Shown here: positions 41,801 to 49,217 of the stretch, piece by piece
Layout of the letters: each line of letters opens with the position of its first letter
Position numbering within the stretch: the stretch's first letter is position 1
Assembly (NCBI GenBank): GCA_934589225.1
Contig: CAKTNS010000001.1
Location: 186,001-250,000, forward strand
Origin: an uncultured Oscillospiraceae bacterium
GTDB lineage: Bacteria > Bacillota > Clostridia > Oscillospirales > Oscillospiraceae
Length of the DNA stretch: 64,000 nucleotides
Reading direction: 5' to 3'
The notes under the pieces: model-generated
Told to the model about the DNA's origin: nothing
The model's input: only the letters and a program-made list of their open reading frames with translations
Databases searched by the model: none
Position numbers and translations under genes: made by a program

Positions 41801-42430
41801 ATGTACAGACAACAGCGGAACTACGAAAACCTGAATAAGCAAATCTTCCCCGGCGATGGGCTGTTTGATATTCCACGGATAGCACCAGTGGATTGTGCGG
41901 TGGACAACTGGATCAGCTTCAATTTCGCCAAGACCTGCGAGGAGCCGGAAATTCATGGAGTTCATTTTTTCGTGGATGATTACCAGTTTCTCCGGGTATG
42001 GACGCATCCCGAAACGCAAATGGAACGCCTCAGGCGTTTTCAAGCCGTATGCTCCCCGGATTTTTCAACATATTCCGATTTCCCTCAAGCCATCCAAATT
42101 TACAACCATTACCGCAAACATTGGCTAGGGGCGTATTGGCAAGCGAACGGCGTGACCGTCATTCCCACAATCAGCTGGAGTGATTATTCCAGCTTCGATT
42201 GGTGCTTTGATGGTGAGCCAGTAGGAAGCATGGTCGCGGTATCCAGTGTCGGAACGCAGAACAACCCGATATCCCGTGAGTTGTTTATGGCGGGCTATCG
42301 GGAGATGATGAATAGGCTCCACCCCACATCGATCATCATGTACGGCAATGTACCCGATGAATGTGACGGGAATATCATCCGCGTGGGTGCATTCCAAGAG
42401 AAATGGCGAAAAGAACAGCTGATACAGTAA
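41801..42430 (+). CDS. DUF4417 family protein
   Basis: A 209-residue protein of the DUF4417 type. Characteristic features are the early IPRIAPVDCAVDNWISFNFAKT segment and FSTYSDFPQAIQIYNHYRKHWLGAYWQANGVTVIPTISWSD, followed by GSMVAVSSVGTQNN. The function is unknown; it is commonly found in phages and mobile elements of Firmicutes. AAAGGAGATCCC precedes the ATG. It begins 13 bases after the tRNA. Confidence 0.83.
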   Translation: MYRQQRNYENLNKQIFPGDGLFDIPRIAPVDCAVDNWISFNFAKTCEEPEIHGVHFFVDDYQFLRVWTHPETQMERLRRFQAVCSPDFSTYSDFPQAIQIYNHYRKHWLGAYWQANGVTVIPTISWSDYSSFDWCFDGEPVGSMVAVSSVGTQNNPISRELFMAGYREMMNRLHPTSIIMYGNVPDECDGNIIRVGAFQEKWRKEQLIQ

Positions 42431-42464
42431 AAAATATTTGACTATTATGAAAGGAGGTAGTACA

Positions 42465-43244
42465 ATGGGAGGACGAGGAAGTTCTAGCGGCTTGACAACG
42501 GTAGCAGCAAAAACTCCGTTGCCGCCTACGCCGCCCGCCCCTCAGCTTCAACCAGACCCCAACGGATTCAGTGATACGGATAATTCTCCGTTCCATGATC
42601 TCTATAATGGGCGGCAATATTACAACCAGCAGAACCTTGACATTGACACCCGTACTGCCCTGATGGATTATCTGGACCCGAATACTGTAGGCTCCAGCTT
42701 GTACAACTTCTCGCAAAATATGAACCATACTGTCCTGGTTGGTCAGAAACTTGATGCGCAACAGCAATACGCGTGGGACAGCATCACGGGGGCCATGCAC
42801 AACATCGGCTACAATGTCAATTTGACCCGATATGACCACGGCGACTATCTTGATGCGCAACTGCGGAACATAGGCATTACCAGCGGTCATGCCGGAATGT
42901 CTGTTGGACAGCTGAAATCCGCATTGGTTGGGCAATCGTATACGGACCCCCGTATTCTTTCCACGTCTTACAACAACTTCAAGAATGCGTCAAATCATGA
43001 CACATTCACCTCTCGTGAAGTAAAGATTACATATAAGGCTAAAGCAAGTACCCAAGCCCTGATGCCCGGTGACGGCCCCGGTGGTCGTTTCGGCGAGATC
43101 CTGTTAGGCCCCTCCGGTATCAAGGGTCATAACACCTACAAAATCGTAGACGTGAAAGCCACTGGACAAAAAGCTCGCCCCAAGGGCGGCTCTGTAAATA
43201 ACCGGACCTTGACACAGATCGAGGTCGTGGTCGAGGTTGACTAA
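42465..43244 (+). CDS. ADP-ribosyltransferase-like phage protein with MGGRGSSSG N-terminus
   Basis: A 259-residue protein starting MGGRGSSSGLT, a tag shared with the protein at 43439. A Pro/Gln-rich linker follows. The C-terminal about 170 residues resemble an R-S-E-class mono-ADP-ribosyltransferase: an arginine in NVNLTRYDHGDYL, an STS motif in RILSTSYNNF, and a glutamate in GRFGEILLGP. The usual Q/E two residues before that Glu is Phe here, so activity is uncertain. AAGGAGGTAGTACA precedes the ATG. Phage enzymes of this type modify host RNA polymerase or other proteins. Confidence 0.6.
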   Translation: MGGRGSSSGLTTVAAKTPLPPTPPAPQLQPDPNGFSDTDNSPFHDLYNGRQYYNQQNLDIDTRTALMDYLDPNTVGSSLYNFSQNMNHTVLVGQKLDAQQQYAWDSITGAMHNIGYNVNLTRYDHGDYLDAQLRNIGITSGHAGMSVGQLKSALVGQSYTDPRILSTSYNNFKNASNHDTFTSREVKITYKAKASTQALMPGDGPGGRFGEILLGPSGIKGHNTYKIVDVKATGQKARPKGGSVNNRTLTQIEVVVEVD

Positions 43245-43258
43245 GGAGGTTTTACTAT

Positions 43259-43426
43259 ATGGCAACCGTTAAAAAGAAACCCGCAAGCCCCGCTGAGTGT
43301 GATCGGTGGGATACTCCTACTATGACTTTCGGTAGAGTAGGTAAAATCACCCCCACACAGCAGAAAGTCGCCGACGAGGTCAATGCTGCCCGGGCAAAGG
43401 CCGCAAAGGCCAAGAAAAAGAAGTAA
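43259..43426 (+). CDS. Small Lys/Ala-tailed phage protein
   Basis: A 55-residue protein (MATVKKKPASPAECDRWDT...) with a conserved-looking middle TMTFGRVGKITPTQQKVADEV and a basic ARAKAAKAKKKK tail. AAGGAGGTTTTACT precedes the ATG. It sits between two genes for MGGRGSSSG-tagged proteins, with short gaps on both sides. The function is unknown; a nucleic-acid- or capsid-binding tail is plausible. Confidence 0.75.
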   Translation: MATVKKKPASPAECDRWDTPTMTFGRVGKITPTQQKVADEVNAARAKAAKAKKKK

Positions 43427-43438
43427 CAGGAGGATACA

Positions 43439-44263
43439 ATGGGAGGACGAGGAAGCTCCAGCGGGATGACCCCGCAGACAGCTACACCGTTCATGCGCGC
43501 GCCTAAGATGGCACCCCCACAGTCGCCACAACAGCAGCAACCCCCAGCTCCCGATCCTATCGTGAACCAGGTCCCCGATAACACGAATACCCCCATCACC
43601 CCGAATGCACTTGACAATCTGGTAAATATGTCGGATGCACAGCTTGCACAGCTGTTCAACGCATCCCAGAATACCGCTTTGCCGAACCATCTCGGAGATG
43701 CAAATGACCAAACGCAGCGGTTTGTTTTCCAAATCGGGCTTAATGACAAGCCTATGGTATTGGATGCCGCTGCGTTTGCTAAGTATATGTCTGATAACGG
43801 CATTTCTCAGAGCCAGATTCTTGCCCGCAGCGTAAACGGAGGCGTCCTAAAAACATCCTCTGGCGGCAGTAGAAACCTTAGCCCGAAAGATATTGTCGAA
43901 ATGATGACTTCTAGCCGCTTGAATTACATCGGCGGTAAGCACGGTGGGCAGGCGTATGGTGCGGGAACATATTTCGATATGAACGGCGGCGGTTCTACGG
44001 GCTACGGCAGCGGCATGACAGTAAATGCGGTTTTGAATCCTAAAACCGCAAAGGTGATTACAAGCAGTCAGCTTAGAGTAAAAGCACAGCAGTTTGACCA
44101 GTCTCATCCGCAATTTGCGAAAGCGACGGGTGGTTACAGCACCAGCTTTAATAACAACAACATGAGTATTTACGCACTTGCAATGGGCTATAATGTTATC
44201 AAGTCCAGCCACAGCGGCTACCATAACATCATTGACCGTAAAGCACTTGTGTACAAAAAGTAA
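43439..44263 (+). CDS. Second MGGRGSSSG-tagged, ADP-ribosyltransferase/PARP-like phage protein
   Basis: A 274-residue protein starting MGGRGSSSGMT, then a Pro/Gln-rich linker. The C-terminal half has ILARSVNGG, GGKHGGQAYGAGTYFDMN (similar to the YGxGxYF segment of PARP-type transferases), a TGYGSGMTVNAVLNPKTAKVI strand pair and a terminal YHNIIDRKALVYKK strand. This order suits an ADP-ribosyltransferase fold, but the catalytic residues are not clear. AGGAGGATACA precedes the ATG. The repeated tag suggests a common fate, such as packaging in the head. Confidence 0.5.
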   Translation: MGGRGSSSGMTPQTATPFMRAPKMAPPQSPQQQQPPAPDPIVNQVPDNTNTPITPNALDNLVNMSDAQLAQLFNASQNTALPNHLGDANDQTQRFVFQIGLNDKPMVLDAAAFAKYMSDNGISQSQILARSVNGGVLKTSSGGSRNLSPKDIVEMMTSSRLNYIGGKHGGQAYGAGTYFDMNGGGSTGYGSGMTVNAVLNPKTAKVITSSQLRVKAQQFDQSHPQFAKATGGYSTSFNNNNMSIYALAMGYNVIKSSHSGYHNIIDRKALVYKK

Positions 44264-44272
44264 GGAGGACAT

Positions 44273-44431
44273 ATGGCATACAAGGAAATGAAACTGGAAC
44301 CCGGTGAGGCCCGGGATCTTTACAACCTATGGAATTCCGGCATGAACAGCGATAAAAAGGCCGCCCCCAAGAAAAAGACTACTCCCGCTAAGAAGTCTGA
44401 AAAGAAACCCGAAAAGAAGCCCAAAAAGTAA
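44273..44431 (+). CDS. Small protein with Lys/Pro-rich basic tail
   Basis: A 52-residue protein with an acidic/neutral N-terminal half (MAYKEMKLEPGEARDLYNLW) and a histone H1-like tail of about 26 residues rich in Lys, Pro and Ala. AAGGAGGACAT precedes the ATG. It is last in the cluster of two tagged proteins and two basic-tailed proteins, and ends at a terminator. The function is unknown. Confidence 0.75.
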   Translation: MAYKEMKLEPGEARDLYNLWNSGMNSDKKAAPKKKTTPAKKSEKKPEKKPKK

Positions 44432-44466
44432 CCCCCTGCTGTGTTGATTCACAGCGGGGTATTTTT
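44431..44466 (+). terminator. Terminator after the tagged-protein cluster
   Basis: ACCCC-TGCTGTG pairs with CACAGC-GGGGT around a short loop, with one bulged C, followed by ATTTTTA. It separates the accessory cluster from the terminase genes. Confidence 0.8.
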
Positions 44467-44491
44467 ATGCTCAGAATAGGAGGTGTGCCGT

Positions 44492-45007
44492 ATGGCATAT
44501 CGGAAAGGTCATCGCGGTGCATTGCCTAAGTACACAAGCGCCGATGAAGTTACAGGTCTCATTGATAACTACTTTGAATCGTGCAAAGGTCATCCGTTGA
44601 TGGTGACGGATGAAAATGGGCGGGAGGTTCCGTACCTCGATAAACGCGGAAATCCCATCATCATTGATCAGCACCCGCCCACGGTCACAGGACTGGCTCT
44701 GGCCCTTGGCTTTGAGTCCCGTCAAAGTCTGCTGAACTATCAGTGCAAGCCGGAATTCAGCAGTGTCATCACCCGCGCCAAGTCCCGGATCGAGCAGTAC
44801 ACCGAGGAACGCCTATTCGATAAGGATGGCGCAAACGGCGCAAAGTTCAGCTTAGAGCTTAACTGGGGCTGGGGGCGAGAAAAGCAGCAATCCAGCGAAG
44901 AATCTCCCGTAGTAAAGATTATCTGTGACATTCCAAAGGATGCCCCTATTCGGGCCGAACAAGGGGACGGTGGCAATGCGGACAACAGCGACGCAGCATC
45001 ACAGTAA
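44492..45007 (+). CDS. Terminase small subunit
   Basis: A 171-residue DNA-packaging protein of the gp3-like group. It begins AYRKGHRGALPKYTSADEVTGLIDNYFESC and has a DNA-binding helical segment TVTGLALALGFESRQSLLNYQ followed by a helical core and a low-complexity C-terminus. The ATG at 44492 has AGGAGG 8 bases upstream. Its end overlaps the large subunit gene. It recognises phage DNA and recruits the motor. Confidence 0.88.
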   Translation: MAYRKGHRGALPKYTSADEVTGLIDNYFESCKGHPLMVTDENGREVPYLDKRGNPIIIDQHPPTVTGLALALGFESRQSLLNYQCKPEFSSVITRAKSRIEQYTEERLFDKDGANGAKFSLELNWGWGREKQQSSEESPVVKIICDIPKDAPIRAEQGDGGNADNSDAASQ

Positions 45008-46244
45008 CGCCGTTCGGCTGTCTGATGTGATTGCTCCCGCATTTTATCCCGTCTATTGGGATATTGCGGAGGGCAATCACACCTACTACGACTTATATGG
45101 CGGGCGTGGTTCGACAAAGTCCTCATTCATTTCAGCCGAAATTGTCATAGGTATTATGGGAGACCCCACAGCAAACGCTGTAATATTCCGCAAGGTTGGC
45201 AACACCATTGCTACCAGCGTCTACGAGCAGATGCTATGGGCGATTGAGGCATTGGGCGTACAAGACCAATGGCGATGTCTAACAAGCCCACATAAGCTCA
45301 TCTACGAGCCTACAGGGCAAGTCGTTCTTTTTCGTGGTCTGGATAAAGCCAAGAAAATGAAATCCATTAAGGTTTCTAAGGGCTATCTGAAATACTTATG
45401 GTTCGAGGAATTGGATGAGTTCTCCGGTGAGGAGGAAATCCGCTCCGTTCAACAATCCGTCATGCGTGGCGGGTCTAAGTTCGTGGTATTCAAGTCTTTT
45501 AACCCGCCCATCAGCAGAAACAACTGGGCGAACCAATATGTCACCCTCCCGAAAAAAGGAGCACTGAGGCATAAGTCATGCTACACGGAAGTTCCCCCCG
45601 ATTGGCTCGGCCCACAGTTTTTCGATGATGCTGAGGCTCTAAAGGATGCAAACCCAAGAGCCTATGCGCATGAGTATCTGGGTGAAGCAGTCGGTACAGG
45701 CGGCGAGGTTTTCGAGAATCTGGATATTCGCCCCATCACTGATGAGGAGATATCTCATTTTGACCGTATCTACATGGGCATTGACTGGGGCTGGTATCCT
45801 GACCCCTTTCATTGGTCAAAAATGCACTATGACAGTGCCCGCAGGATTCTATATATTTTCGACGAATACCGAGCGAATAAGCAGAACAACGAAACTACAT
45901 GGAATGCCCTTAAAATGCTTAAAGGTGTCACCGAAACCGACCTTATCACGGCTGATAGCGCAGAACCGAAAAGCGTAGCGGATTACCGGGATTACGGTTC
46001 GTTGTGCCGCCCTGCCATCAAAGGCCCGGACAGTGTGCGCTACAGCATGAAATGGCTTCAAGGTCTGAAAGCGATAGTCATAGACCCTATACGATGCCCG
46101 AATACCGCAGACGAGTTTTCAAAGTATGAGTATGAACGCACAGCAGATGATGAAATTATCAGTGGATACCCAGACGCAAACAACCACAGTATCGACTCTG
46201 TGCGGTACGCTCTGGAGCGTGTTTGGAAGCGGAAGGGTTCATAA
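44976..46244 (+). CDS. terL: Terminase large subunit (PBSX-type)
   Basis: A 422-residue packaging motor and nuclease. Walker A is YGGRGSTKSSF near residue 45, Walker B-like LWFEELDEFSG near residue 145, and the coupling SFNPP motif follows. The C-terminal nuclease has acidic residues in YMGIDWGWYPDP, DLITADSAEPKSV and NHSIDSVRYALE. The ATG at 44976 lies inside the small subunit gene (32-base overlap). It identifies the phage as a tailed dsDNA phage using headful or cos packaging; which one cannot be told. Confidence 0.95.
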   Translation: MRTTATQHHSNAVRLSDVIAPAFYPVYWDIAEGNHTYYDLYGGRGSTKSSFISAEIVIGIMGDPTANAVIFRKVGNTIATSVYEQMLWAIEALGVQDQWRCLTSPHKLIYEPTGQVVLFRGLDKAKKMKSIKVSKGYLKYLWFEELDEFSGEEEIRSVQQSVMRGGSKFVVFKSFNPPISRNNWANQYVTLPKKGALRHKSCYTEVPPDWLGPQFFDDAEALKDANPRAYAHEYLGEAVGTGGEVFENLDIRPITDEEISHFDRIYMGIDWGWYPDPFHWSKMHYDSARRILYIFDEYRANKQNNETTWNALKMLKGVTETDLITADSAEPKSVADYRDYGSLCRPAIKGPDSVRYSMKWLQGLKAIVIDPIRCPNTADEFSKYEYERTADDEIISGYPDANNHSIDSVRYALERVWKRKGS

Positions 46245-46269
46245 ACTACTACAGCAAAAGGAAAAAGCA

Positions 46270-46627
46270 ATGACAGTTAATATTCTCGGTACCAAATACA
46301 CCGTTACCAAAAAAAAAGTACAGTGAAGACCCTGCTTTTGCCAAAAGCGGCATAGATGGATATTGTAAATTCCAGTTGCATCAAATCGTCCATTGCGATA
46401 TGTCCACCTACCCCGATTGGGAAGATGAATCGCCCGAGTCTATCCACAATACGGAACAGCAGACCCTCCGGCATGAAATCGTTCACGCATTCTTCCATGA
46501 AAGCGGCTTGAGCTACAATGCCAATACGGTAGACGGTTCATGGGCGGTCAACGAGGAAATGGTTGATTGGATTGCACTGCAAGGGCCAAAGGTCTACGAG
46601 GCATGGCGGCAGGCAGATGCCCTATGA
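46270..46627 (+). pseudogene. Metalloprotease-like phage gene interrupted by a frameshift in A9
   Basis: The ATG frame reads MTVNILGTKYTVTKKK and then stops at 46324-46326. The +1 frame continues YSEDPAFAKSGIDGYCKF and runs to 46627 with the zinc-protease-like TLRHEIVHAFFHESGL and VNEEMVDWIALQGP. Joining the frames within the run of nine A (46309-46317) gives an uninterrupted protein of about 118 residues, which matches a phage family I recall. The break could be a real mutation, a sequencing error, or transcriptional slippage. Confidence 0.75.
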
Positions 46628-46659
46628 GAGAGGGATTTGAACTCTCTCACAAATGACCG

Positions 46660-46688
46660 TTGCATAGTTTGGGTTTTTGTGGTAAGAT
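46660..46688 (+). promoter_or_regulatory. Promoter of the lipoprotein gene
   Basis: TTGCAT (46660-46665) and TAAGAT (46683-46688) are separated by 17 bases. It lies just before the ribosome site of the lipoprotein gene and gives it expression independent of the late operon. Confidence 0.7.
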
Positions 46689-46717
46689 CGGCTTATCTTA
46701 GATAGGAGGTAGTACCC

Positions 46718-47119
46718 ATGAAACGCATTATTGCTTTTATCCTGTGCACCGTCCTGCTGTTAGCTATGACGGCATGTTCCCCGAAAGGCCCTGCTGACTT
46801 GACAGGCAGCTGGAAACAGACGAACGGCTCTAGCGATTCCTACATGACCGCCACGATTTCCGGGAATACAGTAGAGGTCTACTGGGCATTCGATGGCGGC
46901 GATAGTACATCCCTTTATTGGGCGGGGACATTCACGGCCCCTACCACAGCCGATGAACCGTACACCTGGACATCCACAAATGACCACGCCAAGACAGGCA
47001 CTTCCCTCTTATCCTCGGATGACGATACGAAAGCATTTACCTACCAGAAAGGTGAGCTGAGTTTCCCCGCATCGGCGTTTGGAGTGACCACAACGGTTCG
47101 TATGGTCAAGAACAAGTAA
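46718..47119 (+). CDS. Phage-encoded lipoprotein
   Basis: A 133-residue exported lipoprotein. The signal peptide MKRIIAFILCTVLLLAMTAC ends in a lipobox (AMTAC), so Cys20 would be lipidated. The mature part is a small beta-rich domain with GSWKQTNGSSDSYMTATISG. GGAGGTAGTACC precedes the ATG. It has its own promoter and a strong terminator, which is the usual form of a gene expressed in the lysogen. Superinfection exclusion at the cell surface is a possible role, by analogy with other phage lipoproteins. Confidence 0.82.
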   Translation: MKRIIAFILCTVLLLAMTACSPKGPADLTGSWKQTNGSSDSYMTATISGNTVEVYWAFDGGDSTSLYWAGTFTAPTTADEPYTWTSTNDHAKTGTSLLSSDDDTKAFTYQKGELSFPASAFGVTTTVRMVKNK

Positions 47120-47121
47120 AC

Positions 47122-47160
47122 AAAACCGAGCATTCCTGAATTTGGAATGCTCGGTTTTGT
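47122..47160 (+). terminator. Terminator of the lipoprotein gene
   Basis: A perfect 15-bp stem (AAAACCGAGCATTCC 47122-47136 with GGAATGCTCGGTTTT 47144-47158) begins just after the stop codon. Confidence 0.92.
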
Positions 47161-47242
47161 TAGCTGCATCATATTTTATAGTTAAAAGTTTTTAGCTATA
47201 GCCATTTCATAGCTAATTTACGAACTTTTTTGAAAAATTCAC

Positions 47243-47284
47243 TTGACTTTTTGCACGACATTTAGTATATTAAATGCACGACAT
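47243..47284 (+). promoter_or_regulatory. Promoter with direct-repeat operator of the RHH gene
   Basis: TTGACT (47243-47248) and TATATT (47266-47271) are separated by 17 bases. The 10-mer TGCACGACAT occurs twice (47252-47261 and 47275-47284), once in the spacer and once just after the -10, consistent with autoregulation by the RHH protein downstream. The nearby TTTTTAGCTATA at 47189-47200 resembles the phage repressor site. No gene lies in 47161-47303. Confidence 0.7.
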
Positions 47285-47303
47285 AAAGAAAAGGAGGTTA
47301 AAT

Positions 47304-47471
47304 ATGTCGCCGAAAACGGGGAGGCCGAAAGTAGAAAACCCTATTGCACAGAATCTGAGTGTCAGAATTGATGCAGAAACAAAAAAACGTTTTTTAGAAT
47401 ACTGCAAATCTAAAAATATTAGTCAAGGTGAGGCAATCAGAAAAGCAATCGAGTTACTTCTAAAGGCATAA
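47304..47471 (+). CDS. Ribbon-helix-helix transcription regulator
   Basis: A 55-residue RHH (Arc/CopG-like) protein. The beta strand is AQNLSVRIDAETKKRFLEYC, and helix A-B contains NISQGEAIRKAIELLL. The ATG at 47304 has AAGGAGG 7 bases upstream. It has a promoter with two direct repeats and a possible terminator, so it is a small self-contained regulatory unit in the accessory cassette. Confidence 0.88.
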   Translation: MSPKTGRPKVENPIAQNLSVRIDAETKKRFLEYCKSKNISQGEAIRKAIELLLKA

Positions 47472-47472
47472 A

Positions 47473-47512
47473 AAAAGAAGTCGCCAGCCGTCCAAAGCAC
47501 GCAACTTCTTTT
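47473..47512 (+). terminator. Possible terminator of the RHH gene
   Basis: AAAAGAAGT pairs with ACTTCTTTT across a 22-base loop just after the stop. The T-run is part of the stem, so efficiency is doubtful. Confidence 0.4.
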
Positions 47513-47598
47513 CCCAAAATCCGCTCAAAGGAAATTTGGTAAATTCATTCTACCATTTCTCCTTTGGAAAGTCAACACAAATAAAAGGTGAAATCGAT

Positions 47599-47757
47599 AT
47601 GAATGAATTGAAAATCTACTCAGAAATCAATGCACTGGATGACATGATCCAGATTTTAACGGACCGCTGCACTGGGGACCGCATCGTTGATGCAATCCTC
47701 CGAGAGATGATGGCTACCACCGAAAGCTTGAGAGAATGCATGGAGGTAGGCGCATGA
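47599..47757 (+). CDS. Small hypothetical phage protein
   Basis: A 52-residue, mostly helical acidic protein (MNELKIYSEINALDDMIQILTD...). A weak AAAGGTGAAATCGAT precedes the ATG at 47599. Its stop overlaps the start of the antirepressor gene (ATGA), which supports a real coupled gene. The function is unknown. Confidence 0.65.
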   Translation: MNELKIYSEINALDDMIQILTDRCTGDRIVDAILREMMATTESLRECMEVGA

Positions 47758-48899
47758 ACGATATGACTGTTTTCCAGAATCCAACGACTGCCGAATTAAG
47801 AGAAGCATTTCCGCACGTCAAAGATTCCTATCTTGGGCATTTCTATTTTTTGGAGTACGAAACGGGCTTGAAAATTGGGTGTACGAACAATCCTGCATCT
47901 CGTTATGCCGCATTATCTCGTAGTGCGACTAAGTATGGGAGGGTAAAGTTAGGGGTGCTCGCTGTTAGTCCTCAACACACAAACTACCGTGAAAATGAAG
48001 CGCGATTACATCAATCTTTCGATAGTTTCCGTACGCCTGGGACAGAGCTATTCTGCATTTCATTGCCACAAGCCATGTCCATGTTATCCGCGATTCCGTT
48101 AGAATATCGAAACGATTCTGAGCAAATTATAACTGGAGCGGAAGAATTTTGCGAGTTCGCAAAAGAATTTACGGGCCTTGGCAAGGCAGTCGGTGAATTA
48201 AACATCTCTTCCCAATACAGAAATGCTGATTTTCAAACATTCACCAATAGAGAAATCGGAGTATCTGTTCGAACGATCAAAAATAAAGATGGAAGCATTT
48301 CCATTAACGCAGAAGACGTAGCCATTGGGTTAGGATGGTCACAAACGAAAAACGGCGTTCTGTATGTGAAATGGGAGCGCCTCAATCAGCATTGTGCATC
48401 ATTCGGCTTTTCCCCAGAAGTGGGGAAGAACGATTTTATTCCAGAATCGCTGTTCTATATGTTAGCAATGAAATCCAACAATGACGCAGCGCTTAAGTTT
48501 CAGAAGTGGCTCGCATTTGACGTTGTTCCGGCCATACGCAAGACCGGGCAGTACACCCCCGCTCAGGCCGCAACCCCCATCAGCCCGGACGATTACATCC
48601 GGGCCGCTGGAATCGTGGCAAGATGCACTGACCAGAGGCTCCCAATCGTGCTGAACTTACTGGAAAAAGGTGGATTCTCCGTACAAAGGCTGAACAATCG
48701 CTGTCTGATGCCCTCCGAACAGGGCGATAAAATCACCCCAGAGGATTTGGCCCACCTGCAAGCCGTTTTGAGCGGTTATACCGTCCGGCAAGCGGCACGG
48801 CTAGTAGATCTTTCACCCGGAATAATCTCATACTACCGTCGGGGATTGCGCTCCCCCAACTATGAGCGGTACAAACAAATGCTTGAAATTCTTGAATAA
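47754..48899 (+). CDS. Antirepressor-like fusion: GIY-YIG/T5orf172 domain plus BRO-N domain
   Basis: A 381-residue fusion protein. Residues about 20-110 resemble the GIY-YIG-related T5orf172/MUG113 domain (GHFYFLEYETGLKIGCTNNPASRYAAL...LHQSF). Residues about 165-260 are a BRO-N antirepressor domain (SINAEDVAIGLGWSQTKNG, ESLFYMLAMKSNNDAALKFQKWLAFDVVPAIRKTGQY). The C-terminus has a small HTH (YTVRQAARLVDLSPGIISYYRRG). GGAGGTAGGCGC precedes the ATG. In an accessory cassette away from the main switch, it may counter another phage's repressor or act in DNA damage response. Confidence 0.83.
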   Translation: MNDMTVFQNPTTAELREAFPHVKDSYLGHFYFLEYETGLKIGCTNNPASRYAALSRSATKYGRVKLGVLAVSPQHTNYRENEARLHQSFDSFRTPGTELFCISLPQAMSMLSAIPLEYRNDSEQIITGAEEFCEFAKEFTGLGKAVGELNISSQYRNADFQTFTNREIGVSVRTIKNKDGSISINAEDVAIGLGWSQTKNGVLYVKWERLNQHCASFGFSPEVGKNDFIPESLFYMLAMKSNNDAALKFQKWLAFDVVPAIRKTGQYTPAQAATPISPDDYIRAAGIVARCTDQRLPIVLNLLEKGGFSVQRLNNRCLMPSEQGDKITPEDLAHLQAVLSGYTVRQAARLVDLSPGIISYYRRGLRSPNYERYKQMLEILE

Positions 48900-48906
48900 T
48901 CGACCC

Positions 48907-48941
48907 ATGCAGTGCTGGAGAAATCCGGCACTGCATTTTTT
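48907..48941 (+). terminator. Terminator of the antirepressor transcript
   Basis: ATGCAGTGC (48907-48915) pairs with GCACTGCAT (48928-48936), with extra CC-GG pairs near the loop, followed by TTTTT. Confidence 0.82.
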
Positions 48942-49180
48942 GTAACATTTCATGTAACAATCGTGCAACATTTTCAAAGATTGTTACATTCGATTGTGAC
49001 AAATTCTGAAAATGTTGCATTTTTGTTGCAGTGAATGTTGCTTAGATTCTCTAAGGTATTTCCCTATTTGTAACAATGTAACATTTATTTCCAATATACC
49101 TTATAGATAGAGAGAATAGAGGGTATTATACCGCCTATTCCGCCTAATCCGTAGGTGTATATACGCGCGCGCGGAAATGT
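48940..49180 (+). repeat. Intergenic element, copy 2 (241 bp, duplicate of 39040-39280)
   Basis: It begins on the T-run of the antirepressor terminator. Shared blocks with copy 1 include ATGTAACAATCGTGCAACAT, CTATTTGTAACAATGTAACA, GAGAGAATAGAGGGTATTAT and ATACGCGCGCGCG, in the same order and spacing. The first inverted repeat of copy 1 is degenerate here. It precedes the portal gene, so it may hold a promoter or a regulator site. No gene is supported in it. Confidence 0.9.
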
Positions 49181-49217
49181 TGCTTTTCCTTTCATGCGCA
49201 TTTGCGGGAGGCTAGAT

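Noticed and set aside
41723..42043. Minus-strand open frame over the tRNA and DUF4417 start
   Set aside because: Its ...DGFEPSTSRL peptide is the familiar antisense translation of a tRNA gene.
46624..46649. TGAGAGAG/CTCTCTCA hairpin as a terminator
   Set aside because: Eight base pairs but no T-run after it; it may be incidental.
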